A DNA stretch of 36,282 bases, taken from Methanobacteriota archaeon. Its GTDB lineage: Archaea > Thermoplasmatota > Thermoplasmata > RBG-16-68-12 > JAFNFQ01. The notes beneath the pieces are model-generated. The model saw nothing but the letters and a program-made list of their open reading frames with translations. It ran no database searches and had not been told where the DNA came from. The position numbers and the translations under genes were made by a program. Where the stretch lies: NCBI GenBank assembly GCA_017885655.1, contig JAFNFQ010000039.1:1-36282 (forward strand), read 5' to 3'. Of this stretch, positions 22,112 through 30,900 are shown one piece after another (position 1 is the stretch's first letter; each line of letters opens with the position of its first letter).

Positions 22112-23443
22112 ATCAAAGCGCTAGTCGTGGGAGGCGGGGGCCGCGAGCACTGCATTGTGGAGGCTTTGAGGCGAAGCGGCGCCGACATCTACGCGGTGGC
22201 GGCGAACAGGAATCCAGGGATTTCCAGAGCCGCCAAGGAGTTCCTCCTCCACGATGTCATGGATGTCGAGAAGATAACTACCTGGGCCAAGGCGCGATCA
22301 ATCGACCTAGCGGTCATAGGTCCCGAAGCTCCTCTTGGCGCAGGCATTGTCGATAAGCTTGCGGAAGTCGGCACCCCTGCGTTCGGCCCGGACAAGGCTG
22401 CGTCCCAGATCGAACTCAGCAAGGAGTTCGCTCGGGACCTCATGCGGGACTACAGGGTCCCGGGCCTGATCGACTATTGGGCCTTCAATAATGCGAAGGA
22501 TTTTGAGGACTGGGTGAAGAGTTGCGATTTCGAGTTCGTCATCAAGCCAATCGGCCTGACTGGCGGGAAAGGCGTGAGGGTCTGGGGCGATCACTTCAAC
22601 AGCAAGGGCGAAGCGTCCGCCTACGTCAATGAGATTCTGAAGGATAGGATTGGGGGGGCGGCCAGGTTCCTCATCGAAGAGAAGGCCGTTGGCGAGGAGT
22701 TCAGTCTGCAGGCTTTTTCCGATGGCAAGAATGTCATCCCCATGCCGTTGGCACAGGACCACAAGAGGGCATACGAAGGGGATAAGGGGCCAAACACCGG
22801 TGGCATGGGATCATACTCGGATTCAGACCACATGCTTCCTTTCTTGACCCGCAGCGACTACGAGAAAGCTTTGGACATCATGAAAAAGACAGTCAAGGCC
22901 ATGAAGGCGAACGGCACACCGTTCCGAGGCTGCCTTTACGGGGGCTTCATCGGCACCAAGAGTGGCCCGAAGGTTCTCGAGTTCAACGCGCGTTTTGCAG
23001 ATCCTGAATGCATGAACGTGTTGCCAATCCTAGAGAGCGACTTCGCGAAGCTCTGCGAGGGCGCCGCGACGGGGTCGCTGCCCAAGAGCGCGAGATTCGC
23101 GAAGAAAGCAACTGTCTGTAAGTATGTTGTGCCCGAAGGGTATGGCACGAAATCCCTCTCAGGCATGCCCGTCGAGGTCGACGAGAAAGCAATCGCCAGA
23201 GACGGAGCCGAGCTGTTCTGGGCTGCAGTGGATGAGAGGGATGGGAAGACCTACACGATGAGCTCACGGTCTCTTGCCGTTGTGGGGATCGAAGACACTC
23301 TTGAGAAAGCGGAGCAGGTCGCGGAAGCCGCCTTGCGCCACGTCCGCGGGCGGGTATATGTGCGCCACGACATAGGGAAAAAGGACGTCCTCGCCCGGAA
23401 GGTCAGGAGGATGGGGGAGATCAGGCAAGGGAAAGTTCACTGA
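22112..23443 (+). CDS. purD: Phosphoribosylamine-glycine ligase PurD
   Basis: 443 aa if started at codon ATC 22112. The ATP-grasp enzyme that makes GAR from phosphoribosylamine and glycine (second purine step). Visible are the N-terminal loop KALVVGGGGREH, the ATP-grasp segments FVIKPIGLTGGKGV and EFSLQAFSDG, the DHKRAYEGDKGPNTGGMG signature and the metal site LEFNARFADPE. An in-frame TAG directly precedes ATC 22112, and a GGTGA ribosome site is correctly placed five bases before it. The first conventional codon, GTG 22127, would delete IKALV, most of the first beta strand. Either AUC is used as a start, or an ATG has been mutated or misread. Its leader contains a terminator hairpin. Confidence 0.93.
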   Translation: MKALVVGGGGREHCIVEALRRSGADIYAVAANRNPGISRAAKEFLLHDVMDVEKITTWAKARSIDLAVIGPEAPLGAGIVDKLAEVGTPAFGPDKAASQIELSKEFARDLMRDYRVPGLIDYWAFNNAKDFEDWVKSCDFEFVIKPIGLTGGKGVRVWGDHFNSKGEASAYVNEILKDRIGGAARFLIEEKAVGEEFSLQAFSDGKNVIPMPLAQDHKRAYEGDKGPNTGGMGSYSDSDHMLPFLTRSDYEKALDIMKKTVKAMKANGTPFRGCLYGGFIGTKSGPKVLEFNARFADPECMNVLPILESDFAKLCEGAATGSLPKSARFAKKATVCKYVVPEGYGTKSLSGMPVEVDEKAIARDGAELFWAAVDERDGKTYTMSSRSLAVVGIEDTLEKAEQVAEAALRHVRGRVYVRHDIGKKDVLARKVRRMGEIRQGKVH

Positions 23444-23460
23444 GGGGATGCCCAGAAAGC

Positions 23461-23467
23461 TTTTATC
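23461..23467 (+). promoter_or_regulatory. TATA box for the translin gene (leaderless)
   Basis: TTTTATC preceded by AAAGC, centred about 28 bases before ATG 23491, with no ribosome site between them; a leaderless mRNA is expected. Confidence 0.5.
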
Positions 23468-23490
23468 ACCGCCACCGCAATGGCCGTCCC

Positions 23491-24108
23491 ATGAAGAACC
23501 TCGAGAGAATAATCGATGAGATAGAGTCTCAGTTCGACGACACCGACAACGCGCGGGAGCTCTGTCTCAAATCATCGAGGACGATAACGCGCCTCGCGAG
23601 CGGAGCGCTCCGCCATCTGCACAGGGGCGAGGACATCGACTCGCTTGTGCAGGAAGCGAGGGAAGAGGTGTCGAAGCTGAGGAGCGTGCTCGCGGACCAC
23701 CAAGAACTCCTACATTCAGGCTATGTGGAAGAGGCGCTCCAGGAGTTCACCGAGGTTGTCATAGTCGATCATATCTTGAAAGAGAAAACACTCCCTGCAC
23801 CGAAGGAAATCGGCGTGCCCAACGCGGCCTACCTGCTTGGCCTGGGTGATGTCGTCGGCGAACTCAGGCGTGAGGCCCTGGAACGCCTCAGGAAGGGTGA
23901 CCTTGCACAAGCGACTCGTTACCTCGAGGGCATGGAAGAGATATATGACCAACTGATGAGGTTCGACCACCCGTCCGCGATAGTGCCGATCAGACGAAAG
24001 CAGGACGTGGCCCGCACATTGATCGAGAAAACGAGGGGGGAGATAGCTGTCGCGACGAGGGGCAAAGTCCTCGAGGACAAGATAGGGGGACTGGAAGGCA
24101 AGCTGTGA
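23491..24108 (+). CDS. Translin-family protein
   Basis: 205 aa, all-helical. Translin/TRAX proteins form octameric barrels that bind or cleave single-stranded RNA and DNA. Family features are the GVPNAAYLLGLGDVVGELRR segment (about 109-128), followed by helices ending in YDQLMRFDHPSAIVPIRRKQD (about 151-171). Acidic residues in EFTEVVIVDH and GDVVGEL lie where TRAX has its catalytic acidic site, but I cannot assign nuclease activity with certainty. It is the first gene before the KaiC-like block and has its own leaderless promoter; the next gene has a separate TATA box. Confidence 0.85.
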   Translation: MKNLERIIDEIESQFDDTDNARELCLKSSRTITRLASGALRHLHRGEDIDSLVQEAREEVSKLRSVLADHQELLHSGYVEEALQEFTEVVIVDHILKEKTLPAPKEIGVPNAAYLLGLGDVVGELRREALERLRKGDLAQATRYLEGMEEIYDQLMRFDHPSAIVPIRRKQDVARTLIEKTRGEIAVATRGKVLEDKIGGLEGKL

Positions 24109-24141
24109 GGGGTAGTCTCAGGTCGGACTTTGGAAACGAAA

Positions 24142-24150
24142 CATATTTAA
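24142..24150 (+). promoter_or_regulatory. TATA box for the KaiC/roadblock block
   Basis: CATATTTAA, giving a transcription start near 24171. A GGAGGAG ribosome site at 24178-24184 lies eight bases before ATG 24193. Confidence 0.5.
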
Positions 24151-24192
24151 TCAGATGGCTGAGTGTTCAGAGGCGCAGGAGGAGCATATACC

Positions 24193-25122
24193 ATGTCCCC
24201 CGAACTCGAGATGCGCGCGGTAGATTCGAAAGTGACGACCAGAAAACGAGTCCCGACGGGGATTCCAGGGCTGGACAACCTTCTGGAGGGAGGGTTCCTC
24301 GAGAAGACGACGGTGGTGCTCATCGGTTCGAGCGGGACGGGCAAGACCACTTTCGCGGCCCAGTTCATCATGCACGGGCTTGAGAACGGTGAGCAGGCCC
24401 TCTACGTGTCCTTGGAAGAGCCACCGGAGCAGATCATCAAGGCGGGCGAGTCGATGGGGTTCGAGCTAGGGAGCCACGTTGACAAGGACCTCTTCTTCAT
24501 CCACCTGAAGGGCAAGAACTTCAAGAAGATGATCGAGGAACAGCTGCCGCAGCTCGTCAAGGCGAGGGCGGGCTACGACCTCACGACGCGTGTGGTGATC
24601 GACCCGATGACCCCGGTGATTTGGGCCACGCAGGACAAGCTCGAGCAAAGGGAACTGATTGGCAAGCTGTTCTACACTCTGAAGGAACTTGGCGTCGTTC
24701 TGTGCACGGTCGAGGAGCATGCAAAACCCGGCGAGACGATAGGAGAGGACGTGTTGCTCCCGCTGTACCTGAGCGACGGCGCGGTCCACCTGGAGTTCTT
24801 CCCGATAGGGGGCGCGTTCAACAGGACCTTGAGGATCCTCAAGATGAGGAATATTCACCATGGAGAGGGAGTGTATCCGTACATCTTCGCGAGAGGGGTC
24901 GGCATCGTGGTCAGAGCCGCCCCGGTGGAGGTCCCGCCGGAAAGAGTGAAGAGCTACGACAAGGTCTTCGATGAGGCGCTGCGCACAGCAGAGAGCCTCA
25001 AGGCCAGCCAGGCTTTGATGCGCAAATTGAGGATAATGAGGGATACCTGGGACTACGACTACTCACCCGAGGAAGCGCTCCAGACCATTTTCGACTCATA
25101 TGACCTCAAGCGAGTGAAGTAG
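24193..25122 (+). CDS. KaiC-like RecA-fold ATPase (single domain)
   Basis: 309 aa. One KaiC/RadA-like ATPase domain begins with TGIPGLDNLLEGG (22-34), then Walker A GSSGTGKT (45-52), the SLEEPPEQ block with the acidic pair E75/E76, and Walker B RVVIDPMT (D137). Residues about 240-309 form a helical C-terminal extension that is not part of the usual fold. Archaeal KaiC homologues act in signalling (for example as phosphorylation-controlled switches or partners of flagellar and repair systems). A single-domain form cannot be assigned to one pathway. The next gene starts immediately after the TAG stop (0-base gap), so the ATPase and the roadblock protein are probably made as partners. The ORF could extend upstream to GTG 24163, but the ribosome site fixes ATG 24193. 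Confidence 0.88.
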   Translation: MSPELEMRAVDSKVTTRKRVPTGIPGLDNLLEGGFLEKTTVVLIGSSGTGKTTFAAQFIMHGLENGEQALYVSLEEPPEQIIKAGESMGFELGSHVDKDLFFIHLKGKNFKKMIEEQLPQLVKARAGYDLTTRVVIDPMTPVIWATQDKLEQRELIGKLFYTLKELGVVLCTVEEHAKPGETIGEDVLLPLYLSDGAVHLEFFPIGGAFNRTLRILKMRNIHHGEGVYPYIFARGVGIVVRAAPVEVPPERVKSYDKVFDEALRTAESLKASQALMRKLRIMRDTWDYDYSPEEALQTIFDSYDLKRVK

Positions 25123-25911
25123 ATGAGCTACCACGGAAGGGTCGAAAAGACCATGGAGGCCGAGAGTACTGGCCTTCTGAGCCACCTGATCCAGACAGCA
25201 CTGGACCGTGTGCGCGAGGAGAACAAGTTCGACATCGTCATGTTCCTAGGTATCGACGGCCGCATCTTTTGCTCGAGCATCCCCAATCTCCTGGACAGTG
25301 CGCAATATCAACTGCTCAACATGGTAAAGGAGAACCTCCCCCACATCTGTTCGCAGCTGGCGACCAAGAACCTCCTGCTGAGCATGCAACGCTATGAGAC
25401 GGGCTCGATGATTATCTCGGGCGTCGGCGACAAGGCGTTCCTCGTGTTCCTGATGACGTCCGAACTCGACGTCGCAAACCTCGGTCCGATAGCCAAGAAG
25501 GTTCTGAACACCAGCGTCGTAGTTCATCACTTGATGGAGCTGAAACCGATAACCATCGAGGCAACGAAGAGCTACGACGAGGAGGTGTCGACAGAGCTCC
25601 GCAAGCTCTCCAGGCTGCTGTTCGTCGAGAAGTTCGATTCCACCCGCCAGTACAGGAAGAACATGGAGGTCCACAAGTACCTCAGGGAGGAGCTCGGCCA
25701 GGTCCTCGAGAGGGGGCTCCTAGACGAAGTCATAACCATGGCATACAATGAGGTGGGGACATCCGCCGCCTACATGAACGACCGGCAATGGGAGTCGCTG
25801 CTGGGATTGATACTCGAGGAAGTGAGGAAACTGTGCGGCGATGTCGTGGCCGACAGGTGCTCCAAGAAATGGAAGCCAGAGGTCGAGCGCTTGCTGCGAT
25901 CATTCGTGTGA
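25123..25911 (+). CDS. Roadblock/LC7-like domain protein
   Basis: 262 aa. Residues about 20-130 match the roadblock/LC7 (longin-like) pattern: a helix, the strands FDIVMFLGIDGRIFCSSIP, then a long helix and the strand pair SMIISGVGDKAFLVFLM. The C-terminal half (about 150-262) is helical and unfamiliar. Roadblock proteins usually dimerise and regulate small GTPases (MglB-MglA). Here the neighbour is a KaiC-like ATPase, to which it is directly abutted, so it may regulate that ATPase instead. No GTPase gene lies in the window. The start is ATG 25123, next to the upstream stop. Confidence 0.65.
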   Translation: MSYHGRVEKTMEAESTGLLSHLIQTALDRVREENKFDIVMFLGIDGRIFCSSIPNLLDSAQYQLLNMVKENLPHICSQLATKNLLLSMQRYETGSMIISGVGDKAFLVFLMTSELDVANLGPIAKKVLNTSVVVHHLMELKPITIEATKSYDEEVSTELRKLSRLLFVEKFDSTRQYRKNMEVHKYLREELGQVLERGLLDEVITMAYNEVGTSAAYMNDRQWESLLGLILEEVRKLCGDVVADRCSKKWKPEVERLLRSFV

Positions 25912-25920
25912 GGTGACAGT

Positions 25921-26541
25921 TTGCTGGATGTCGCCTTAGTCTCACTCATAAATGACCTCAGTGAAAAGGCGGGAGCTGATGGAGTCATTCAGTTTTGGCA
26001 GCGTGTGGGCGAGAACCTGGCCAGCAGGATGGGGAAAGAGGCCTATCTTGGATGGCCATCGTTCAACGTGGCGGTGCGTGAGGGCAGGACCGCCTTCAGC
26101 ATCGAGGGCGAGACCGTCACCCTCACCGACATGGCGATCATGGACGTTGACGGGGACGTCGTCGGCTACCTCTATGCGCTTAAGCAATGTGTCTTCCTTC
26201 CCACGATCCTCCGTGTGAGGTACACATCGGGGGACCTCCCTAGGGCCGATCGCGAGGTCGCGCAGGAGTACAACGATTCGCATCACGACATCGCTATCTG
26301 CAACTTCTGCGTGTTCCATGAGAGGTTCCGAGAGGAGGTCGCGAAGAACATCACAGTCTCAAGCCAGCCCCTCAATTGCCTGCTCCTGGCGACCAGGGGC
26401 TTCACCGGCGAGACGAAGATATCCACGAAGAACCTCCAAAAGATCGGCATCAACCCGGAGCACGTGAGGGCGCTGCTCAGGAACTACGAGTGCGTCTACG
26501 CGCTCGAGATGCGCGGTGCCAGGCTCAAGGAGGGCGACTGA
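25921..26541 (+). CDS. Unknown protein A of the KaiC/roadblock block
   Basis: 206 aa, family not recognised. It starts at TTG 25921; GAGGTGA (25910-25916) is well placed before it. Hydrophilic, with no signal peptide or membrane segment. It contains DIAICNFCVFHERF (two cysteines), a beta stretch, and an ending GINPEHVRALLRNYECVYALE. It is a divergent paralogue of the following gene: the shared pattern is a helical N-terminus with DLxxKxG...., an LTD motif in the middle (TLTDMAI / ALTDCCM) and the C-terminal GI....R.LLR...E.... A ligand-sensing or scaffold role is possible but unsupported. Confidence 0.7.
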   Translation: MLDVALVSLINDLSEKAGADGVIQFWQRVGENLASRMGKEAYLGWPSFNVAVREGRTAFSIEGETVTLTDMAIMDVDGDVVGYLYALKQCVFLPTILRVRYTSGDLPRADREVAQEYNDSHHDIAICNFCVFHERFREEVAKNITVSSQPLNCLLLATRGFTGETKISTKNLQKIGINPEHVRALLRNYECVYALEMRGARLKEGD

Positions 26542-27146
26542 TGGCCCGCCTGATGGAGAGCAATCCGTTCGTCGAGGTCGCCACCCACTTCTTCCTAGAG
26601 GATCTCGCGGACAAGGTGGGAATCCAAGGCTTGAACAACTATCTCATCGGTCTGGCCAAGACTCTTGCCAACCACATGCCTGAGGAGGAGTGGCGGGACT
26701 GGAAGGAGTTCCTGGAAGCGATGCGCGCTGGAGACACGATGCTCTCGGCGTTTGAGGACGTCGTCGCCCTGACGGATTGCTGCATGGTTACAAGACATTC
26801 GCCATTCGAGCGGGGCTGGCGGGAATATGTAAAGCGGGTGGGCAGCTTCTCTCCCGCGCACAAGAAGGTCGCCGAGTTCTACAACAAGAACGTCAAGCCG
26901 ACCGCGGTGAACTCGCTCCACATAATCCTGCAGACCTTCAGGGCAGCCGCGGCCCCGCGCGTCAAGGTCGCGGGCAAGAGCGTGCGCTACGCGCAGATAG
27001 CGACCGTCTGGCCAGATGGTCAGAGAATGGTTGCCTCGGACGCTGAGAGGCCCGAGCTGCTCAAGAAGGCGGGAATATCGGAAACGAAATTGAGGATGCT
27101 CCTCCGCGATAACGCCGAAGTCTGGATACTCTGGACAGAAAAGTAG
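26541..27146 (+). CDS. Unknown protein B of the KaiC/roadblock block (paralogue of A)
   Basis: 201 aa, family not recognised. The ATG overlaps the TGA of gene A by one base (TGATG), so the two are translationally coupled. The domain plan is the same as in A: helices with FLEDLADKVG (about 19-28), VALTDCCMVTRHSPFE near the middle, a beta stretch YAQIATVWPDG, and the end GISETKLRMLLRDNAEVWIL. The two paralogues probably form a heteromer. It ends 12 bases before the convergent CARDB gene. An overlapping frame beginning at 26376 is not the real start. Confidence 0.75.
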   Translation: MARLMESNPFVEVATHFFLEDLADKVGIQGLNNYLIGLAKTLANHMPEEEWRDWKEFLEAMRAGDTMLSAFEDVVALTDCCMVTRHSPFERGWREYVKRVGSFSPAHKKVAEFYNKNVKPTAVNSLHIILQTFRAAAAPRVKVAGKSVRYAQIATVWPDGQRMVASDAERPELLKKAGISETKLRMLLRDNAEVWILWTEK

Positions 27147-27158
27147 TGCAAAGCAGGC

Positions 27159-27929
27159 TCAGCGTGTCTTCTTTCTGCGCCTGTAGGCAATCACCAAGAG
27201 CAATCCGCCCACGAAAATCAAGGCAGCGAACAAGATGAGATATCCCGTCGCAAGTTCCCCGCCCATCCTGTAGAACGTGTCGAATGCCACGATTTCGCCT
27301 TTGGAGGGGTCGATTACCCCGTTCCCATCAATGTCGGCCTCTACCCTTATCGTGTGCTGACCAGCGTTCAAACCTACTGGTATCCAGCTGAGCGTCGCCG
27401 TTCCCCTGTCGCCCGGATTGATCCGGCTTATCACCTTGGAACCCGCGAAAACATCATCCACATAGAAGCGGACCGTCGTATTCAGCACGGCGGCACCGCC
27501 ATTGTTCCTAAAACTCGCGGTCAATGTCAGGGGTGCAAGCACCTGCACCGTGAGCGTTTTCCTCACCGTGGCATTGACCGTGCTGTTCCCAGAGGTCGCC
27601 TCGACCACGAGGTCGAAGCTGCCTTCGTTGCTCGGGGCTGTGACGTTGACCTCGTAGGTCTTGTTCTGACCGCTCCGTTCGCCGGGACTCCCGGCCAAGG
27701 GAGATGCGCCGCCAAGATTCGAACCCTGGACCCAGTACTTGATCGTGTAGTTCCCGTTGTTCTCGGCCGGACCGCCGCTGACATTCACGTAGTAGATCGC
27801 GACTTGCTGAGGCGTCATTGCCGCCGGCCCTTCCACACTGAGCGCGACCGGTGTCTGGGCCCGGCCGCCAGGCTGCGCGATGATGAACACCATCGTCACG
27901 AACGCCGCGACGAGCAGAACGCGTCTCAT
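27159..27929 (-). CDS. CARDB-domain membrane protein coupled to aglB
   Basis: 256 aa. A signal peptide (about 1-22, MRRVLLVAAFVTMVFIIAQ) precedes one or two beta-sandwich domains (about 25-130 and 135-225); the second is CARDB-like (NNGGAAVLNTTVRFYVDD, DIDGNGVIDPS). A C-terminal membrane helix (about 230-250) ends in RRRKKTR, so the body faces outward. Several N-x-S/T sequons (NVSG, NYT, NTT) are possible glycosylation sites for its neighbour. The start is ATG 27929, which overlaps the aglB stop as ATGA; the longer frame upstream is antisense or shifted noise. Likely a surface protein made with AglB. Confidence 0.85.
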   Translation of the reverse strand: MRRVLLVAAFVTMVFIIAQPGGRAQTPVALSVEGPAAMTPQQVAIYYVNVSGGPAENNGNYTIKYWVQGSNLGGASPLAGSPGERSGQNKTYEVNVTAPSNEGSFDLVVEATSGNSTVNATVRKTLTVQVLAPLTLTASFRNNGGAAVLNTTVRFYVDDVFAGSKVISRINPGDRGTATLSWIPVGLNAGQHTIRVEADIDGNGVIDPSKGEIVAFDTFYRMGGELATGYLILFAALIFVGGLLLVIAYRRRKKTR

Positions 27930-30900
27930 CGTCTGCTCCTCCTGTACCTGTCCCTCACCGCCAGGACCACGAAGATGACTGCGACGGCAGCGAACGCGCC
28001 CGTTATGGTGATGAGCGCCATGTTCCACCCCGCCTGCCTTTCGACTCTGCCGCCGCCCACCGCGACGTTGCCTTCCAGGGAGAGCTGGGGCAGGACGGTC
28101 GGTACATCCAGGGTGCTTTCCATACCATTCTGCAGTTCGACCTTCACCCTCGCGACCAACCCCGGCAGCCCGCCGGTGTTCTCCATGACGAGCGTCACGC
28201 GGGTTGTCGCGTTCGCGCCGACCGTGATCCCGGTGATGACGTCGTCGTAAGCCGTGGAATTGACGCGGATCTTGGCAATCCATCCGAGATCCGCCATCGT
28301 GGGTGCATTCGTGACAGTCATGTTGACCAGCTCGACCGCATTGCCCGTGTTGGCAATCTCCAGCGTGTAGTTCAGATACTTGCCATCGAAGACCGGTTTG
28401 ACCTCGGTCGTGCGCAGCGCGATTCCTTGCGTCCTTGTCACATTCAGGGGAAGCTTCAGAGTGAACCTATTGGAGGTTGCGTTGACGCAGTACCCCGTGA
28501 TGCTCACGTCGGGATGCTCCACCTTGGCGTCGAATGGCACCTTGACAGTGGCGACGACGGTTTCATAATTGACCGGTATTCCATCCACGGCTCCGAAATC
28601 CACATTGACGATGTCGTTGTCAAACTCGACCGTCCAGCCGACCGTGGCGCCTTGCAGTTTATATGTGTCCGGCATGCTCCCGGTGTTTGTCACTCTGATC
28701 AGGAAATCCACCGAGCTGCCAGCGGCGAACGTTGGCTGATCGGAGGTGGTGTTGTAGCTCATCGCGATGCCGTGCCGCGGAATTCTGGCCAGACCTATCT
28801 CCCCGAGAGAAGTGTCGCCTTCGACAGTCCTCGCGATGGTGTTGTTGTACCCGACCGTCAGACCGTGCTCGGTGAGCATGGCCAGCATCTTGATCGTGTA
28901 CCGCTGCGCGGGCACGTAGAACTCGAGGTTGCCATTGTCGTCGGTGTAAACATCCCAGAAGATGGAATCGGTGAACGTCACCTTGGTTGTAATCCTCACA
29001 TGGTCGAGGTACGTCGTGACGCCGGTGACCTTATAGCCCTTCTCAAGGCTGAGATTCATGTAGGTCGACGTGCGCGGCTCGACATTGATGTACTGGAGCG
29101 AAACGCCGTGGCTGACCGGATCGTATACCCGCATCATGTATGCGGCCGGGGCCAGCTGTATGCTATAGGTGCCGTCGGCTGCGGTGGCGGCGGTCAGGTT
29201 GATACCTTCGGGCCCGTCTGGCCTGAACTCGAGAGTCGCAGTGATGGGCAGGCCTTGATACTCCATGTGCCCCGCAATCGTCGAGTTGTCCAGCGTCCTC
29301 GTGAGAGTCAGATCGTAAGTGATCTGGAAAAGCGTCTGCGGAACGACAAGAATCGATGAATGTGCATAGCGCACGTATCTCTTCGTGTAGTCGATCGTGG
29401 CTGTGCTGGGATAGTCCACGCTGACCGTGTAGTTGCCAGCCACCAGATTGGCTGAATAGCTGCCTTCGGAGTCGGTTTTCGTCTCGTAAGTCGCCCCTCC
29501 ATCGCTCACGAAGCTGACCGGCGCAACCTCAAACAGATTCGCGTCATCGTACTTGAGCCGGCCCGAGACGGCAGCTGCCCTGTCAAGGCCGACCTGCAAT
29601 TGGAGCGGAGCCGCGAGAGTCAGACTCTCGAACGCCGCATAGTAGATGCTGCTTTCGTTGTAGCTCGCGTAGAGCGTGTAATCCCCTTCCGCGAGCATGA
29701 GATCGAACGACCCGTTCGCGGCGGCGGTGAACTCAGAGGACTCCGGCCCTTGGAACGCCATGAATGCTGCCTTCGGCACGCCTTGAACGTTGACCGTGCC
29801 AGAGACGGACATTCTCAGGAAGAGCTGCAAGTTCCTTGTGACACTCGCTCCACCGACCTGCAATGACAATGTCTCGGTCCTGGAGTTCTGGAACCTGACA
29901 TCGGCTTGACCGGCCACTTGGGGCTGATCGACATTGATTGTGTATCTGCCCGGAACCAAGTCAATCACGTAGATGCCGGTGGACTCATCTGAGAGGGCTG
30001 AAGCATTGACGGCGCTCGAATCTTTCGCCACGAACTTGATCTCGACAGATTCACCCACGAGCGGCGTTCCCTGGAGGAAGAGCTGGCCGGTGACTGTGAC
30101 GTTGTACGGCAGGAGGGATGACGTGAACTTGGGCGCAAGCGCTATCAGGCTGGCGGGTCCAAGACTCAGCGTCTGGAAGCCTGCCTTGCTGACCTGCATC
30201 ACATATGTGCCGTTCGAAGGGAGAGTGAGCTCATAGCGGCCCTCGGTCCCGGCGAAGGTCTCGGCGGTTGTGCCAGACGAGTCGGTGAAGGTGATGCGTG
30301 CGTCCTCGGTCCCCTCTCCAGGCTCAAGGAATCCATTCCTATTCTTGTCATAGAACACCTGGCCGCCGACCGACGTCCCGACCTTCAGGCTGATATCATA
30401 GTTCAGGCTCGCGAAGAAACCCTCACTCTTCAGATACGACAGGTTGTAGAACCCCGCCTGGACCACATAATATCCCTTGGGCAGATAGGCCAGATATCCG
30501 CCGTCGGCGGATGATGTTCTGACGCTGACCGAGGCGACGCCATTGCTGAAGGTGACATTCAGACCGCCGATGCCGCCCTTGGTCTTGTCGACGGAGTACG
30601 CGATTCCCTGCACGACGACGCCCTCGGAGAAATTCGGGTCGTATATCGTGTCGATTCCCTCTGCGACCGTCACCCTGCCGACGAATGCGTACAGTTGACC
30701 CTGCCTGTAGTGTCTGGCATTGACGTCATATGTCCCGAGCGGGAGCCGGATTGAATACGAACCTGTCTCGTCTGTAAGTATGGTCGTGCTGACCTGGGTG
30801 GCTCCGACCCTGTTGATGTCGAGCAGCACCCCGCCCTGGAGCAATCCCGCGATGGATGTCTTGCCCTTGAGCAGGCCGGAGAGAGCGAGCGTCATGTTGT

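Noticed and set aside
27930-28283. N-terminal extension of the CARDB gene next to aglB
   Set aside because: The extension is an Arg/Gly/His-rich shifted reading of the aglB end; a proper signal peptide starts at ATG 27929.
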